A stretch of 64,000 nt of DNA from Bradyrhizobium sp. CCH5-F6 (GTDB lineage Bacteria; Pseudomonadota; Alphaproteobacteria; Rhizobiales; Xanthobacteraceae). The stretch is taken from positions 62,001-126,000 of the forward strand of contig NZ_LSIC01000073.1 of the NCBI RefSeq assembly GCF_001556045.1. The letters run 5' to 3'. The notes beneath the pieces are model-generated. The model was not told where the DNA came from. It did not search any database and saw nothing but the letters and a program-made list of their open reading frames with translations. The position numbers and the translations under genes are program-made. Numbering within the stretch: the first letter of the stretch is position 1; each line of letters opens with the position of its first letter. Of this stretch, positions 7,653 through 16,932 are shown piece by piece.

Positions 7653-7923
7653 GGCGAGCTTCTTAAAAGGAGTGCGCTGAAGTCACGTTTACCCAAGGTG
7701 GCGTCTCCGGCGGCAGCCTTCATCGAGGCTCCGATGGCAGAGGGAACGCGTCACGAGGCTGGTAAACAATGATGAAGAATAGTAGAAAAACGACAGTAAA
7801 ATCAATGACCTTTGCCGGCGCTACAGCAATCCTTTCCTGAGCACCGGTTTATCCAAGTCCTGCCTTAGTCTAGTCCGTCGTCACATCCTCCACGCCGAGT
7901 TCAGGTCGCATAACCTTCCCGCC
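7653..7923. other. Right edge of the defence island, no gene seen
   Basis: About 270 bases between the PLD-like gene and the GH5 gene. No ORF, tRNA, terminator or clear repeat was found. Base composition shifts from mixed to the GC-rich host style across it, so the island boundary probably lies here. No direct repeat matching the left edge was recognised by eye. Confidence 0.5.
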
Positions 7924-8967
7924 TCAACGCACCGCCGGCATCAGCGCCCGCAAAATGTCCGGCTTCCAGGCTTGGCGCTCGCTGTCGAAGGCCGCGAAAT
8001 CGTGGTCGAACTGCCAGTAGGCCCATGCCCAGCCGAGCCGCTCCGCGCTGCGCGCCACGAACGACAGATATCTCGTCCGTGCTTCGGCTGGCGCGGCTTC
8101 GTACACGCCGAACTCGCCGACATAGATCGGGCGCTTCTCCCTTTCGGACCAGGACCGGATCTTCTCGAAATCGGCGCGAGCCTTGCTCTCGTCCTCCGCA
8201 GTGCCCCAATCAAGCGGACCGATTCGCGAGAACGTCGGCGACCACGGCGCGCCCTGATGCGTGAAGCGTATCGGCGCGTAATAGTGAAACGTGACGATGA
8301 GGTTTCGGTCGTCCGACGGCAGGACCAGATCGTCGACAGGCATTTCATCGACGTTGAGAACCGCGGCAATGACCGTCCGCCTTGGGTTGGTGGCGCGGAT
8401 GATGCCGAGACACTCGTTCAGAAGGGCGTTCCAGCTTGCGGACGTCATCTGCCCGCCCGGCTCGTTGAGGACCTCGAAGACGAGCTTCGGATATTTTCCG
8501 GCGTAGCGCGCGGCGATCTGCGTCCAGAACGCTTTCAGCTTCTCGGTGCACTCGGAGACGTCGCGCTGGCAGACATGGGTATCGTGCTCGTCCAGAATGG
8601 GGATGAGCTTTCGGGCGAGCACCTCCTCGATGACGGCATCAAGCCGCCTCAAGACGGTTTCTTCCAGCAGATTTCCCTCGCCCATGAACTTGAAGCCGAA
8701 GAAATTGATGCGGACGTGCGAGAACCCGGCCTTCCTGATCGCAGTGAGGTTATCCAGCCGGAATGGCGCGTTCCGGCCTCCCTCCCAGATGCCGTCGTAG
8801 CCAAGGATGTTGATGCCGCGCCCCAATGCCACGGGAGCGGGCGCGGTGCCCTGCCCGGCCGCGTCGGCCCGGGAGCAGATTGCGAGGACGGATATTGCCG
8901 AGGCGATAGCGAAGGTCACCCACCGGCGGGCGGCGTAGACGGTGCGCATCCTTGTTTTCCCCATCAT
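7924..8967 (-). CDS. Secreted glycoside hydrolase family 5 (cellulase-like)
   Basis: A retaining GH5-type glycosidase of 347 residues. A signal peptide is present: positively charged start, hydrophobic stretch TFAIASAISVLAI, then SRADA as the likely cleavage region. Catalytic acid/base is Glu169 in VLNEPGG and the nucleophile is Glu285 in YVGEFG; HYYAP is also typical. The chosen ATG overlaps the TGA of the upstream O-antigen ligase-like gene (ATGATG), giving translational coupling; Met at 8949 is an alternative. It probably trims or remodels the polysaccharide that the neighbouring polymerase makes. The substrate (cellulose or another beta-glucan) is not decided by sequence. Confidence 0.88.
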   Translation of the reverse strand: MMGKTRMRTVYAARRWVTFAIASAISVLAICSRADAAGQGTAPAPVALGRGINILGYDGIWEGGRNAPFRLDNLTAIRKAGFSHVRINFFGFKFMGEGNLLEETVLRRLDAVIEEVLARKLIPILDEHDTHVCQRDVSECTEKLKAFWTQIAARYAGKYPKLVFEVLNEPGGQMTSASWNALLNECLGIIRATNPRRTVIAAVLNVDEMPVDDLVLPSDDRNLIVTFHYYAPIRFTHQGAPWSPTFSRIGPLDWGTAEDESKARADFEKIRSWSEREKRPIYVGEFGVYEAAPAEARTRYLSFVARSAERLGWAWAYWQFDHDFAAFDSERQAWKPDILRALMPAVR

Positions 8968-10256
8968 TGCCGCAGCTGTTGCTGAGGCACCGGCCTGCAC
9001 ACCGCGAAGAAGAAGGCGACGAGAAGCACCGAGGTGAACATCGTCGAGCGAAGGAACATCGTCTCCGTGAAGTTGGTCTGAAAGCTCAGGACGACGAAGC
9101 CGATGATGAGAGCGCAGTGGCCGCGATCGATCGACCGGGTCGCGATCAAATACAGGACCTTGTCCGAGAACAGGAAAACGCTCGCGACGAACAGCACGTA
9201 TCCCAGAAATCCCGTTTCGATCATCACCGCGATGTAGCCGCTATGATAATTGTCGAGCACCCAGCCATGGTTCTGGTTGAAATAGTCGTAGATCGAAGGA
9301 CGCGTCCAGAATCCGTTGATGCCGAAGCCCAGGAGCGGCGCGTCGTTGAAATGGCTGATCGCATACTGCCAGATGAAGGTCCGCTCCGTCAGATTGATCG
9401 TGGTTTCGCCGAGATGGATGGAATCGTAACCGGTCACATAGAAATACAGGATCAGCAGCGCGGCCAGGATGCACATGATGAATGGCAGCACCGCATAGAC
9501 TTTCATGCAGCGGATCGACCACATCGAGGTGAACAGCAGCGCGCCCGCGGCGACGGCAACGGCACCGGCGCCGCGCGACTCCGAAGCGACGACGCAGGTC
9601 GATGCCAGAAGGAACATCGAGAGGAAGGCAATCCATCCCTGCCCCGTCATCTTCCGATAGCAGGCAAAGAACATCAGATAGGCGCTGATGAAGCCGAGCG
9701 TCTGCTTCGATTCGTATATTCCTTGCCACTGGCCATTGTGCATCCAGCTCTGGTCCACGCCGATCTCGGGCACGAAGACGGCGCAGAATGCCGAGGCGGC
9801 AACCAGGATGAAGAGTCCCAGCGCCGTCGATCCGACGATCTCGTCGATGTCGATGCGCGTGATGAGGCAGTACGCACCGAAGGTCGTCACCACGAGTGCG
9901 GCGCTCTTCATGATCGCCGCGGCGGCGAGGCCGGCCCAGAGAACGGAAATGGCGGCGAAAGCGTAGAAGGCGACCAGCGCGATCAGATCGGGATTGGGCT
10001 CCACCCGCACGCGCGGGCGTACGAAGGCACTGGCGTAGATCAGGATGCCCCACATCAGGAGCGCAACGGCCTGTTGCACATAGCTCCACTCCGCACGAAG
10101 CAGCGCGGGATTGAAGACGCCCATCGACGCGACGACGTTGACGGTGATCGAGACACGGATCACCCCTCTGGCAAGCTTCTCCACGCCGACGCCGGGCGCT
10201 TTCGAGATCGCGCCGTCGCCTGCCGTGGAATCCGCCGCGGGGTGTAGGCTGGTCAT
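8964..10256 (-). CDS. O-antigen ligase/polymerase family membrane protein (Wzy_C-type)
   Basis: This 430-residue integral membrane protein has about ten to twelve hydrophobic segments. It carries the large periplasmic loop typical of WaaL/Wzy/ExoQ-like proteins, with the conserved region GFGINGFW...NHGWVLDNYHSGYI. Such proteins polymerise or ligate lipid-linked sugar repeats on the periplasmic side of the inner membrane. The ATG at 10256 follows GGAAGG at a suitable spacing; the GTG at 10277 is less likely. The overlap with a secreted GH5 gene suggests an exopolysaccharide role rather than classical O-antigen ligation, but this is inference. Confidence 0.82.
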   Translation of the reverse strand: MTSLHPAADSTAGDGAISKAPGVGVEKLARGVIRVSITVNVVASMGVFNPALLRAEWSYVQQAVALLMWGILIYASAFVRPRVRVEPNPDLIALVAFYAFAAISVLWAGLAAAAIMKSAALVVTTFGAYCLITRIDIDEIVGSTALGLFILVAASAFCAVFVPEIGVDQSWMHNGQWQGIYESKQTLGFISAYLMFFACYRKMTGQGWIAFLSMFLLASTCVVASESRGAGAVAVAAGALLFTSMWSIRCMKVYAVLPFIMCILAALLILYFYVTGYDSIHLGETTINLTERTFIWQYAISHFNDAPLLGFGINGFWTRPSIYDYFNQNHGWVLDNYHSGYIAVMIETGFLGYVLFVASVFLFSDKVLYLIATRSIDRGHCALIIGFVVLSFQTNFTETMFLRSTMFTSVLLVAFFFAVCRPVPQQQLRQ

Positions 10257-10379
10257 GAGCCGACCTTCCCGAGGCACGGTTAATAATTGCTTACCGCGCG
10301 GCGCGACCGCCTCCGCGGCCGGCGTTTCCTCGGGCGTTCGGTTTCAGCCGGGGCGGCGAACCGTGTCCCGGAGTGGGCC

Positions 10380-10841
10380 CTAAGCCGCGGTCGCCGGCGG
10401 CAGCGCCAGCACCGAATAGATCGCCTGGGCATCGCGCGAGGCGCGGAGCTTCTTGGCGATGTCCTGGTCGCGCAGGAGGCGCGCGATGCGGGCGAGCGCC
10501 TTGAGGTGATCGGCGCCGGCGCCTTCGGGTGCGAGCAGCAGGAAGACGAGATCGACAGGCTGGCCATCCATCGCCTCGAAATCGATCGGGCGATCGAGCC
10601 GCGCGAACAGGCCGAAGATCTTTTCCAGCTTGGGCAGCTTGCCGTGGGGAATGGCGACGCCATAGCCCACCGCGGTGGTGCCGAGCTTCTCCCGCTGCAA
10701 CAGCACCTCGAAGATCGAGCGTTCGTTCTGCCCGGTCAGCTCGGCGGCCCTGGCCGCGAGCTCCTGCAGCGCCTGCTTCTTGCCATTGACTTTCAATGCC
10801 GGGAGAATCGCCTCGGGTGCGACCAGATCGGTAATCGGCAT
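10380..10841 (-). CDS. ptsN: Nitrogen-regulatory PTS EIIA protein PtsN
   Basis: EIIA-Ntr, the terminal phosphoacceptor of the nitrogen PTS (PtsP-NPr-PtsN), which tunes potassium transport, carbon and nitrogen metabolism. The 153-residue protein has the fructose-type EIIA fold and the phosphorylated His66 in GVAIPHGK. It lies downstream of rpoN and hpf in the order usual for proteobacteria, 226 bases after hpf. No membrane segments are present, as expected for a cytoplasmic regulator. Confidence 0.94.
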   Translation of the reverse strand: MPITDLVAPEAILPALKVNGKKQALQELAARAAELTGQNERSIFEVLLQREKLGTTAVGYGVAIPHGKLPKLEKIFGLFARLDRPIDFEAMDGQPVDLVFLLLAPEGAGADHLKALARIARLLRDQDIAKKLRASRDAQAIYSVLALPPATAA

Positions 10842-11067
10842 GGAAGCTTTCCGAGGTGAATTAAACCGTCAGGTTCCGATGTGGCCGTCTTGGAAGCCAA
10901 GCCTGGCCGGTGTCAATAACACGAAGCAGGAAGAGGACTTAGCCCAAGTCCCCGCAAGATCCTGATGTGGGGCGCTTCTACTCCAACGCAATCCCGGTGC
11001 CAACTCCCGCGTGCGGCTTTGCCGCGGTCATTGTTAAGGGCGGAATCGTAAGGCTTCCCGCCCGGGC

Positions 11068-11673
11068 CTAACCGTCCGCCTTGCCGTCGACCTTGGCTCC
11101 CGGCGGGTCGATCCAGCCCACATTGCCGTCCGCCCGGCGGTAAATGATGTTCACCCGGCCCGACGAACCATGCTGGAATACCAGGCAAGGCGCACCGGTG
11201 AGGTCGAGTTCCATGACCGCCTCGCTGACCGAAAGCTGCTTCAGCGACGTGGTTTGCTCCGCGATGATCACGGGGCTGTACCCGGTGACGTCCTCCTCGC
11301 CCTCGCTGGGGGCCTCGAGCACATAGCTCGTCGCGTCCAGCGCAGCCATTGCTTCGGAGGCGACATGGGCCTTGCGCGCGGAGCGGTCCTTGAGCCGGTT
11401 CTTGTAGCGACGCAGCCGCTTCTCGATCATCACGAGCGCCTGGTCGGCGCTGGCATAGGCATCCGGCGCGTTCGAATCGGCCTCCAGCGTGATTCCCGAA
11501 TCGAGATGCAACGCGCAATCGGTGCGGAAGCCGAAGCCGTCCTTGCTCAGCGTGATGTGACCGGAATAGTTGCCGTCGAAATATTTGCGCAGCATCTCGT
11601 CGGTGCGATCGGCAACGCGGCCGCGCAAGGCCTCGCCGACGCTGATGCTCTTTCCCGAGATTCGAAGAGTCAT
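11068..11673 (-). CDS. hpf: Ribosome hibernation-promoting factor, long form
   Basis: The protein silences ribosomes in stationary phase by binding the 30S subunit and driving 100S dimer formation. At 201 residues it is the long type: an N-terminal S30AE domain (MTLRISGKSI to about residue 105), a linker, and a C-terminal dimerisation domain ending near DGNVGWIDPPG. The start at 11673 (MTLRISG) is preferred over the ATG at 11757, because the family begins here and the longer start would run into rpoN. It sits between rpoN and ptsN. Confidence 0.92.
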   Translation of the reverse strand: MTLRISGKSISVGEALRGRVADRTDEMLRKYFDGNYSGHITLSKDGFGFRTDCALHLDSGITLEADSNAPDAYASADQALVMIEKRLRRYKNRLKDRSARKAHVASEAMAALDATSYVLEAPSEGEEDVTGYSPVIIAEQTTSLKQLSVSEAVMELDLTGAPCLVFQHGSSGRVNIIYRRADGNVGWIDPPGAKVDGKADG

Positions 11674-11757
11674 GTGATGCCTCGCCTGGATTGACCGCCT
11701 AGCCTGGACCGCTCGCGCAGGGGGAAATGAGAGTAGCGCGATTTCGCGCCAGCGCAA

Positions 11758-13383
11758 TCAGGCCGGCTCGGTGTTGCGGGAGCGATCGGACATGGCGGTG
11801 GCAAGGACGTTACCAAGAGCGCTCTGCTTGTCGCGGCGGCGTTGCACCGAGGAGGGAATGCGCATGGCTTCGCGGTATTTCGCGACCGTGCGGCGGGCAA
11901 TATCAATGCCCGAGGCGCGCAAGCGTTCCACGATGGTGTCGTCCGACAGGATCGCCGTGGGCTCTTCCGCGTCGATCAGCTGCTTGATGTGGTGACGCAC
12001 GGCTTCCGCCGAATGCGCCTCGCCGCCATCGGCCGAAGCGATCGAGGCCGTGAAGAAATATTTCAGCTCGAACGTGCCGCGGTTGGTCGCCATGTACTTG
12101 TTGGCGGTGACGCGCGACACCGTGGATTCGTGCATCTGGATGGCGTCGGCGACGGCCTTCAGATTGAGCGGCCGCAAGTGCGCGACGCCATGGGTGAAGA
12201 AGCCGTCCTGCTGGCGCACGATCTCGGTTGCAACTTTCAGGATGGTGCGGGCTCGCTGGTCGAGCGCGCGCACGAGCCAGGTCGCGTTCTGGAGCGCGTC
12301 GGTGAAATAGGACTTGTCGCCGTCCTTGCCGACCTTCTTCGACAGCTCGGAATAATAGGTCTGGTTGACCAGCACACGCGGCAAGGTGTCGCTGTTGAGC
12401 TCGACATGCCAGCCGCCGTCGGGCCCCGGACGGACATAGACGTCGGGCACCATGGTCTGCAGGCGCGCCGAGCCGAACTTCATGCCGGGCTTGGGATTGA
12501 GGCGGCGAATCTCGCCGATCATGTCGGCGATGTCCTCGTCGTCGACGCCGCAGACTTTACGCAAGGAGGCGATGTCGCGCTTGGCGAGAAGATCGAGATG
12601 CTCGACCAGGGCCTGCATCGCCGGGTCGTAGCGATCGAGCTCGCGGAGCTGGATCGCCAGGCATTCGCTGAGAGAGCGTGCGCAGACGCCGGGCGGATCG
12701 AATTTTTGCAGAACGGCGAGGACGTTCTCGACCTCCTGCTGCGACGTGCCAAGACGCTCGGCGGCCTGGCCGAGATCGGGCGGCAGATAGCCGGCCTCGT
12801 CGACGAGGTCGATCAGGTACTGGCCGATCATGCGCTGCGCCGGCGCGGTGAAGGCGACCGAGAGCTGCTCGGCGAGATGGCCCGACAACGTTGTCTCGGC
12901 CGCGACAAAAGCTTCGAGATTGTAGTCTTCGTCACCAGAGGCGCCGCCGCCCCATTCGGTGTAGGTGGTCGGCGCGGCGTCCTGGGCGTTGCGCGCCGCA
13001 GCTTCGGCCGGCTCCTCGGAAAAGACGTTGTCGAGGCCGGTGTCCAGGGTCTGCTCGATCTCGGCGCGGGTGCCGAGATCCTTGCTCATCCACTCTTCCT
13101 GGCCCGGCTCGAAACCGTCGGCGCTGCCGCTGAAGCCGTCCTCGCCCTGACCGTCGCCCTGGCCGCCCTCGGAATCGCCATAACTCCCGGCCTCGGCCGG
13201 AGCTTCTCCTGCGGGGGCCTCGTCACTGGCCCGTTCCAGGAGAGGATTACGCTCGAGCTCCTCTTCCACGAAGGTCGTGAGATCGAGATTGGACAATTGC
13301 AGCAGCTTGATCGCCTGCATCAGCTGCGGCGTCATGACCAGCGACTGCGATTGCCGGAACTCTAGTCTCTGCGTGAGGGCCAT
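11758..13383 (-). CDS. rpoN: RNA polymerase sigma-54 factor
   Basis: Sigma-54 directs polymerase to -24/-12 promoters that need AAA+ activators, including nitrogen-fixation and assimilation genes in rhizobia. The 541-residue protein has the Gln/Leu-rich region I (RQSQSLVMTPQLMQAIKLLQ), an acidic region II (about residues 50-110), the core-binding domain, a helix-turn-helix around VADAIQMHESTVSRVTANKY, and the diagnostic RpoN box ARRTVAKYRE near residue 500. It is 91 bases downstream of lptB and 84 upstream of hpf. Confidence 0.97.
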   Translation of the reverse strand: MALTQRLEFRQSQSLVMTPQLMQAIKLLQLSNLDLTTFVEEELERNPLLERASDEAPAGEAPAEAGSYGDSEGGQGDGQGEDGFSGSADGFEPGQEEWMSKDLGTRAEIEQTLDTGLDNVFSEEPAEAAARNAQDAAPTTYTEWGGGASGDEDYNLEAFVAAETTLSGHLAEQLSVAFTAPAQRMIGQYLIDLVDEAGYLPPDLGQAAERLGTSQQEVENVLAVLQKFDPPGVCARSLSECLAIQLRELDRYDPAMQALVEHLDLLAKRDIASLRKVCGVDDEDIADMIGEIRRLNPKPGMKFGSARLQTMVPDVYVRPGPDGGWHVELNSDTLPRVLVNQTYYSELSKKVGKDGDKSYFTDALQNATWLVRALDQRARTILKVATEIVRQQDGFFTHGVAHLRPLNLKAVADAIQMHESTVSRVTANKYMATNRGTFELKYFFTASIASADGGEAHSAEAVRHHIKQLIDAEEPTAILSDDTIVERLRASGIDIARRTVAKYREAMRIPSSVQRRRDKQSALGNVLATAMSDRSRNTEPA

Positions 13384-13474
13384 GAAGCAAGAACCGTTCC
13401 CAGAAAATTGGTCCGATTTTTGCTTATCCTAGTCCGAGCCCGATGTACACGTCTTGACGAAACGCAAAAACGGG

Positions 13475-14473
13475 CTAGAGGCGGAATTCCTCGCCAAGGT
13501 AAAGACGGCGAACGTCCGGATCGGCAACGATCTCATCCGGAGTTCCCTCGGTCAAGATTTCCCCGGCATAGACGATATAGGCACGATCGGTCAGGCCGAG
13601 CGTCTCGCGGACATTGTGGTCGGTGATGAGCACGCCGATGCCGCGGTTGGTGAGGTGGCGGACGAGGTCCTGGATGTCGCCGACTGCGATCGGGTCGATG
13701 CCGGCGAAGGGCTCGTCGAGCAGCATGTAGTTCGGCCGCGTCGCCAGCGCGCGCGCGATCTCGACGCGGCGGCGCTCGCCGCCGGACAGCGCGATCGACG
13801 GCGATTTTCTCAGGCGCGTGATGTTGAACTCGTCGAGCAGCGAATCCAGCTGCTGCTCGCGCTTCTTGCGCGAGGGCTCGACCACTTCGAGCACCGCGCG
13901 GATGTTCTGCTCGACGGTGAGGCCGCGGAAGATCGAGGCTTCCTGCGGCAGATAGCCGATGCCGAGCCGCGCCCGCTGATACATCGGCAGCTTGGTGACG
14001 TCGTGGCCGTCGAGCTCGATCGCGCCGTCGTCGGCCTTGATCAGGCCGGTGATCATGTAGAACACGGTGGTCTTGCCGGCGCCGTTCGGGCCGAGCAGGC
14101 CGACCGCTTCGCCGCGGCGCACATAGATGCTGACGCCGCGCACCACCTGGCGGCTGCCAAAGGACTTCTTCACGCCATGCACAGCCAGGAAGCCCGGCCG
14201 CTTCAGAAGCTGCGGTCCGCCGGTGCCGTTGGACCTGCTGGCCGCCCTGACGGGGTGAACCGCCTGCGGACGCGACGGCTCGGCCGGGTAGTCTCCCTGG
14301 AACTGGTCGGGTGCGCGCATCGGCTGGTCGCGGGCGGTCGGCGGCGCGTCCCTGACAGGACTGGCCACGAGGCCCCCGACGCTGTCGCCGAGCGAGGTGA
14401 TGTCCTGACGCGCAAATCCTGGCCGGCCGCGCTTGGCGGGGCGCCGACGGAACATGCTGAAGAGATCGACCAT
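13475..14473 (-). CDS. lptB: LPS export ABC ATPase LptB with N-terminal extension
   Basis: LptB hydrolyses ATP in the LptB2FG complex, which extracts lipopolysaccharide from the inner membrane. Motifs: Walker [10 protein letters not shown] (128-136), signature LSGGE (229-233), Walker B LLDEP (251-255), switch His286. The family is normally about 240 residues; this one has 332 because of some 94 extra N-terminal residues rich in Pro, Arg and Ser, with no predicted fold. The ATP core begins at [11 protein letters not shown]. It lies downstream of lptC and lptA. A shorter start inside the extension cannot be excluded, but the extended frame is continuous. Confidence 0.93.
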   Translation of the reverse strand: MVDLFSMFRRRPAKRGRPGFARQDITSLGDSVGGLVASPVRDAPPTARDQPMRAPDQFQGDYPAEPSRPQAVHPVRAASRSNGTGGPQLLKRPGFLAVHGVKKSFGSRQVVRGVSIYVRRGEAVGLLGPNGAGKTTVFYMITGLIKADDGAIELDGHDVTKLPMYQRARLGIGYLPQEASIFRGLTVEQNIRAVLEVVEPSRKKREQQLDSLLDEFNITRLRKSPSIALSGGERRRVEIARALATRPNYMLLDEPFAGIDPIAVGDIQDLVRHLTNRGIGVLITDHNVRETLGLTDRAYIVYAGEILTEGTPDEIVADPDVRRLYLGEEFRL

Positions 14474-14718
14474 CCCCGCCTTCTAGCCTTGCGCGGTTTT
14501 CCTGCGCGTTTTCCTGCGCGCTCTCTTGCGAAGTTCGCGCGTTCGGCCGCGCCGGCCTTGCGATTCGCCGGTGCAGCATGAGTGAAGGGATGTCTCATGC
14601 CCAGTGAAACACGCCCGAAAAGCGGCGGACCCCGCTTCGAAAGCCCTGCGCGCTAGATACAGTCTCGCCGGGCAAGCTTCAACCTCGGATCGGGGATGTC
14701 CGACACAAGTGATTGAAT

Positions 14719-15420
14719 TTACTTTTGTTTACTTGCGCCCGGCAATTGCATGGGCGGCGCCGCGGCGGGCTTGGCCCCCGGGCCGCAATCATTGCTGCCG
14801 CCCTGCGGCAGCAGCGCCTGCACGCGGCCGTTGTCGGATTCCACGCGCGATACGCCGGTCGTCATGTCGACCATCAGGCGATCGCCGCGCAGCACGTTCC
14901 TGCACTGCGTCAGGACCACTTGGCCGCCCGAGCCGCCGAGCATGGTGATGAGGTTGGTCCTGGTGTCGAACACGGCGGTATCGCCTGTCACCACCTGGTC
15001 CTTCTGGGTCACCACGACATTGCCGCGCGCCTCGAGCCGCTTGATCGAGGAACTGCCGCCCGGCCCCGGCGTCGCCGACTGCATCGGCGCCGATTTCGTG
15101 CCCTTCGCCGCGGGCTGCGGCGCGGCGGGCTTGTCGCCCGAATCATAAAACACCACCAGCGATTTCGAGGTCATGGTGGTGTCGCCCTGCACGACCTTCA
15201 CGTTGCCGGCGAAGGTCGCCTCCTTCTTCTTGTCGCGCATCTCGAGCGAGGCGGCTTCGATCTGGATCGGCTGGTCGCGGTTCTGCGAAAAACCCTGCAT
15301 CGCGTTGGGCACGCCTTGCATCGTGCTCTGTGCGACGGCCGCACCCGTGACGAGCAGCGCGAGGCCGGCGGCAAGCGCGGCCTTGCTGACAACAGCGTCA
15401 CGCGTAAAGCAGTTCATCAT
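14719..15420 (-). CDS. lptA: LPS transport periplasmic protein LptA (OstA-like)
   Basis: LptA forms the periplasmic bridge that carries LPS from LptC to LptD. The 233-residue precursor has a signal peptide (AALAAGLALLVTGAAVAQ) and an OstA-like beta-jellyroll domain, with the telltale segments PIQIEAASLEMRDKKKEATF and KSLVVFYD. The C terminus is long and proline-rich. The ATG at 15420 is chosen; a GTG at 15429 overlapping the lptC stop is an alternative. Translation is tightly linked to lptC. Confidence 0.9.
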   Translation of the reverse strand: MMNCFTRDAVVSKAALAAGLALLVTGAAVAQSTMQGVPNAMQGFSQNRDQPIQIEAASLEMRDKKKEATFAGNVKVVQGDTTMTSKSLVVFYDSGDKPAAPQPAAKGTKSAPMQSATPGPGGSSSIKRLEARGNVVVTQKDQVVTGDTAVFDTRTNLITMLGGSGGQVVLTQCRNVLRGDRLMVDMTTGVSRVESDNGRVQALLPQGGSNDCGPGAKPAAAPPMQLPGASKQK

Positions 15421-15425
15421 GGAAA

Positions 15426-16160
15426 TCACTTTGAATTGGCAGATTTGTTCTGTGGCGTACGTGTCTTGGCCGGCGGTGCAGGCTCGGTGGGCGCCGGCTG
15501 TGCGGCAGCGGGCTCGTCCAGCTTGTCGAGGTGCATCACCACGTTGCCCTCGAAGCGGATGAGTTCGCCGCCTTCCGTGATCCGCAAGCGATCGGCGGTC
15601 AGCGTGCCGTTGGTCAGCTTGACGTCGACGCGTTCATCGGAAGTGACCATGCCCTTGTTCATGTCGACGAAGGCCGAGTTCAGCCGCGCCTCGTAGCCGG
15701 TCGAAGTGCGCAGGAAGATGTCCTTGTGCAGCTCGAGCTGCTGCTGCTTGTTGTCGAAGCGGCCGTTGCGCGCATCGAGGAATAGGGTCGACTGATCCTC
15801 CATCAGCACCTTGGCGCGGAGGTCGGAGAGATCGACATGGTCGGGGTCGGTGATGTCCTGCGTCGCGGCCTTGGCCCAGAGCTCGTAGGGCCGCTGGTCC
15901 GGCGTGAAACCGGCGAGGTGCGGAGATTCCATCGTGATCTTGGTACCCGAGACCACCAGGTTTCCGGAATCGAGCGGCAGCTTCGGAATCAGCATGCGGA
16001 AGGGATTGAACACCGACACGCCGACGATGGCCGCCATGGACAACAGCACCGCGCCCGGCACCGCGACACGCAGAATCCGCACCAGGCGGCTGTGGCGCGC
16101 CGCGCTGGCGAACTTCGCCGCAAGCGCGGCGTCGTAGGTGGGATTCTGGGCCGAATTCAC
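15426..16160 (-). CDS. lptC: LPS export protein LptC
   Basis: LptC is a bitopic inner-membrane protein that receives LPS from LptB2FG and hands it to LptA. The 244-residue protein has one transmembrane helix near residues 32-52 (VAVPGAVLLSMAAIVGVSVF) and a periplasmic LptC/YrbK domain (MESPHLAGFTPDQRPYELWA and beyond). A Pro/Ala-rich tail follows. It is the first gene of the lptC-lptA-lptB-rpoN series. The 157 bases before it hold no gene. Confidence 0.9.
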   Translation of the reverse strand: MNSAQNPTYDAALAAKFASAARHSRLVRILRVAVPGAVLLSMAAIVGVSVFNPFRMLIPKLPLDSGNLVVSGTKITMESPHLAGFTPDQRPYELWAKAATQDITDPDHVDLSDLRAKVLMEDQSTLFLDARNGRFDNKQQQLELHKDIFLRTSTGYEARLNSAFVDMNKGMVTSDERVDVKLTNGTLTADRLRITEGGELIRFEGNVVMHLDKLDEPAAAQPAPTEPAPPAKTRTPQNKSANSK

Positions 16161-16317
16161 CTGGGCTCCTGAAGTCCTGGGCTCCTGACGTATCGCTCGT
16201 CCGGTTGGCGGGCACCCCCATTGTATCCGGCACCGCCCAAATATGCAGCCGGCGACAGGCCGTTACGAAAGTGTCCGAAACGGGGCGGCAATCTCAGGCT
16301 AACCGCCGCACGGGACC

Positions 16318-16932
16318 TCAGGAATGCGCGAAAATGTCCTCTTCCGCCCAGCCCTGGAGGTCGAGCAAGGCGCGGGTCGGCAGGAAGTCGAAACAGGCCT
16401 GCGCCAGCTGGCTGCGGCCTTCCCGGACCAGCATGGCATCGAGCCGCTCGCGCAAGCCGTGCAGATGCAGCACGTCGGAGGCGGCGTAGGCGAGCTGGGG
16501 CTCGGTCAGGCTGTCGGAACCCCAGTCGCTGGATTGCTGCTGCTTGGAGAGGTCGATGTTGAGCACCTCGCGCACGAGGTCCTTGAGGCCGTGGCGGTCG
16601 GTGTAGGTGCGGGTCAGGCGGGAGGCGATCTTGGTGCAGTAGATCGGCCCGGTCATGACGCCAAAGGTCTGGTACAGCACCGCGACGTCGAACCGCGCGA
16701 AGTGGAAGATTTTCGTGACGGCGGGATTGGCCAGCAGCGCCTTCAGGTTGGGCGCATCCGTGTGCCCCTTGGGGATCTGCACCACGTCAGCGCTGCCGTC
16801 GCCGGGCGAGAGCTGGACCACGCAGAGCCGGTCGCGGTGCGGGTTCAGCCCCATGGTCTCGGTGTCGATCGCCACGGCTCCGGTGTAGCGGGCCAGGTCG
16901 GGCAGGTCGCCGCGGTGCAGGCGTACGGTCAT
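16318..16932 (-). CDS. rnd: Ribonuclease D-like 3'-5' exonuclease
   Basis: A 204-residue DEDD-family exoribonuclease for tRNA and stable-RNA 3' maturation. The first catalytic pair is D23 and E25 in AIDTETMGL; IFHFARFDVAVL supplies the second motif and QLAYAASDVLHLHGL the DEDDy tyrosine-Asp motif. It consists of the catalytic domain only and lacks the HRDC domains of E. coli RNase D (375 residues), as is common for short alphaproteobacterial versions. It is followed downstream by lptC on the same strand. Confidence 0.9.
   Translation of the reverse strand: MTVRLHRGDLPDLARYTGAVAIDTETMGLNPHRDRLCVVQLSPGDGSADVVQIPKGHTDAPNLKALLANPAVTKIFHFARFDVAVLYQTFGVMTGPIYCTKIASRLTRTYTDRHGLKDLVREVLNIDLSKQQQSSDWGSDSLTEPQLAYAASDVLHLHGLRERLDAMLVREGRSQLAQACFDFLPTRALLDLQGWAEEDIFAHS

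Noticed and set aside
9241..10089. A 282-residue minus-strand frame within the O-antigen ligase-like gene
   Set aside because: It is an Arg-rich shadow frame. The membrane-protein frame has regular hydrophobic helices and a normal start.
14474..14718. A repeat region or small gene between lptA and lptB
   Set aside because: There is a short threefold run of the motif TGCGCG-TTTTCC, but only about 40 bases long and without an ORF. It may be polymerase slippage and is not enough to call a feature.
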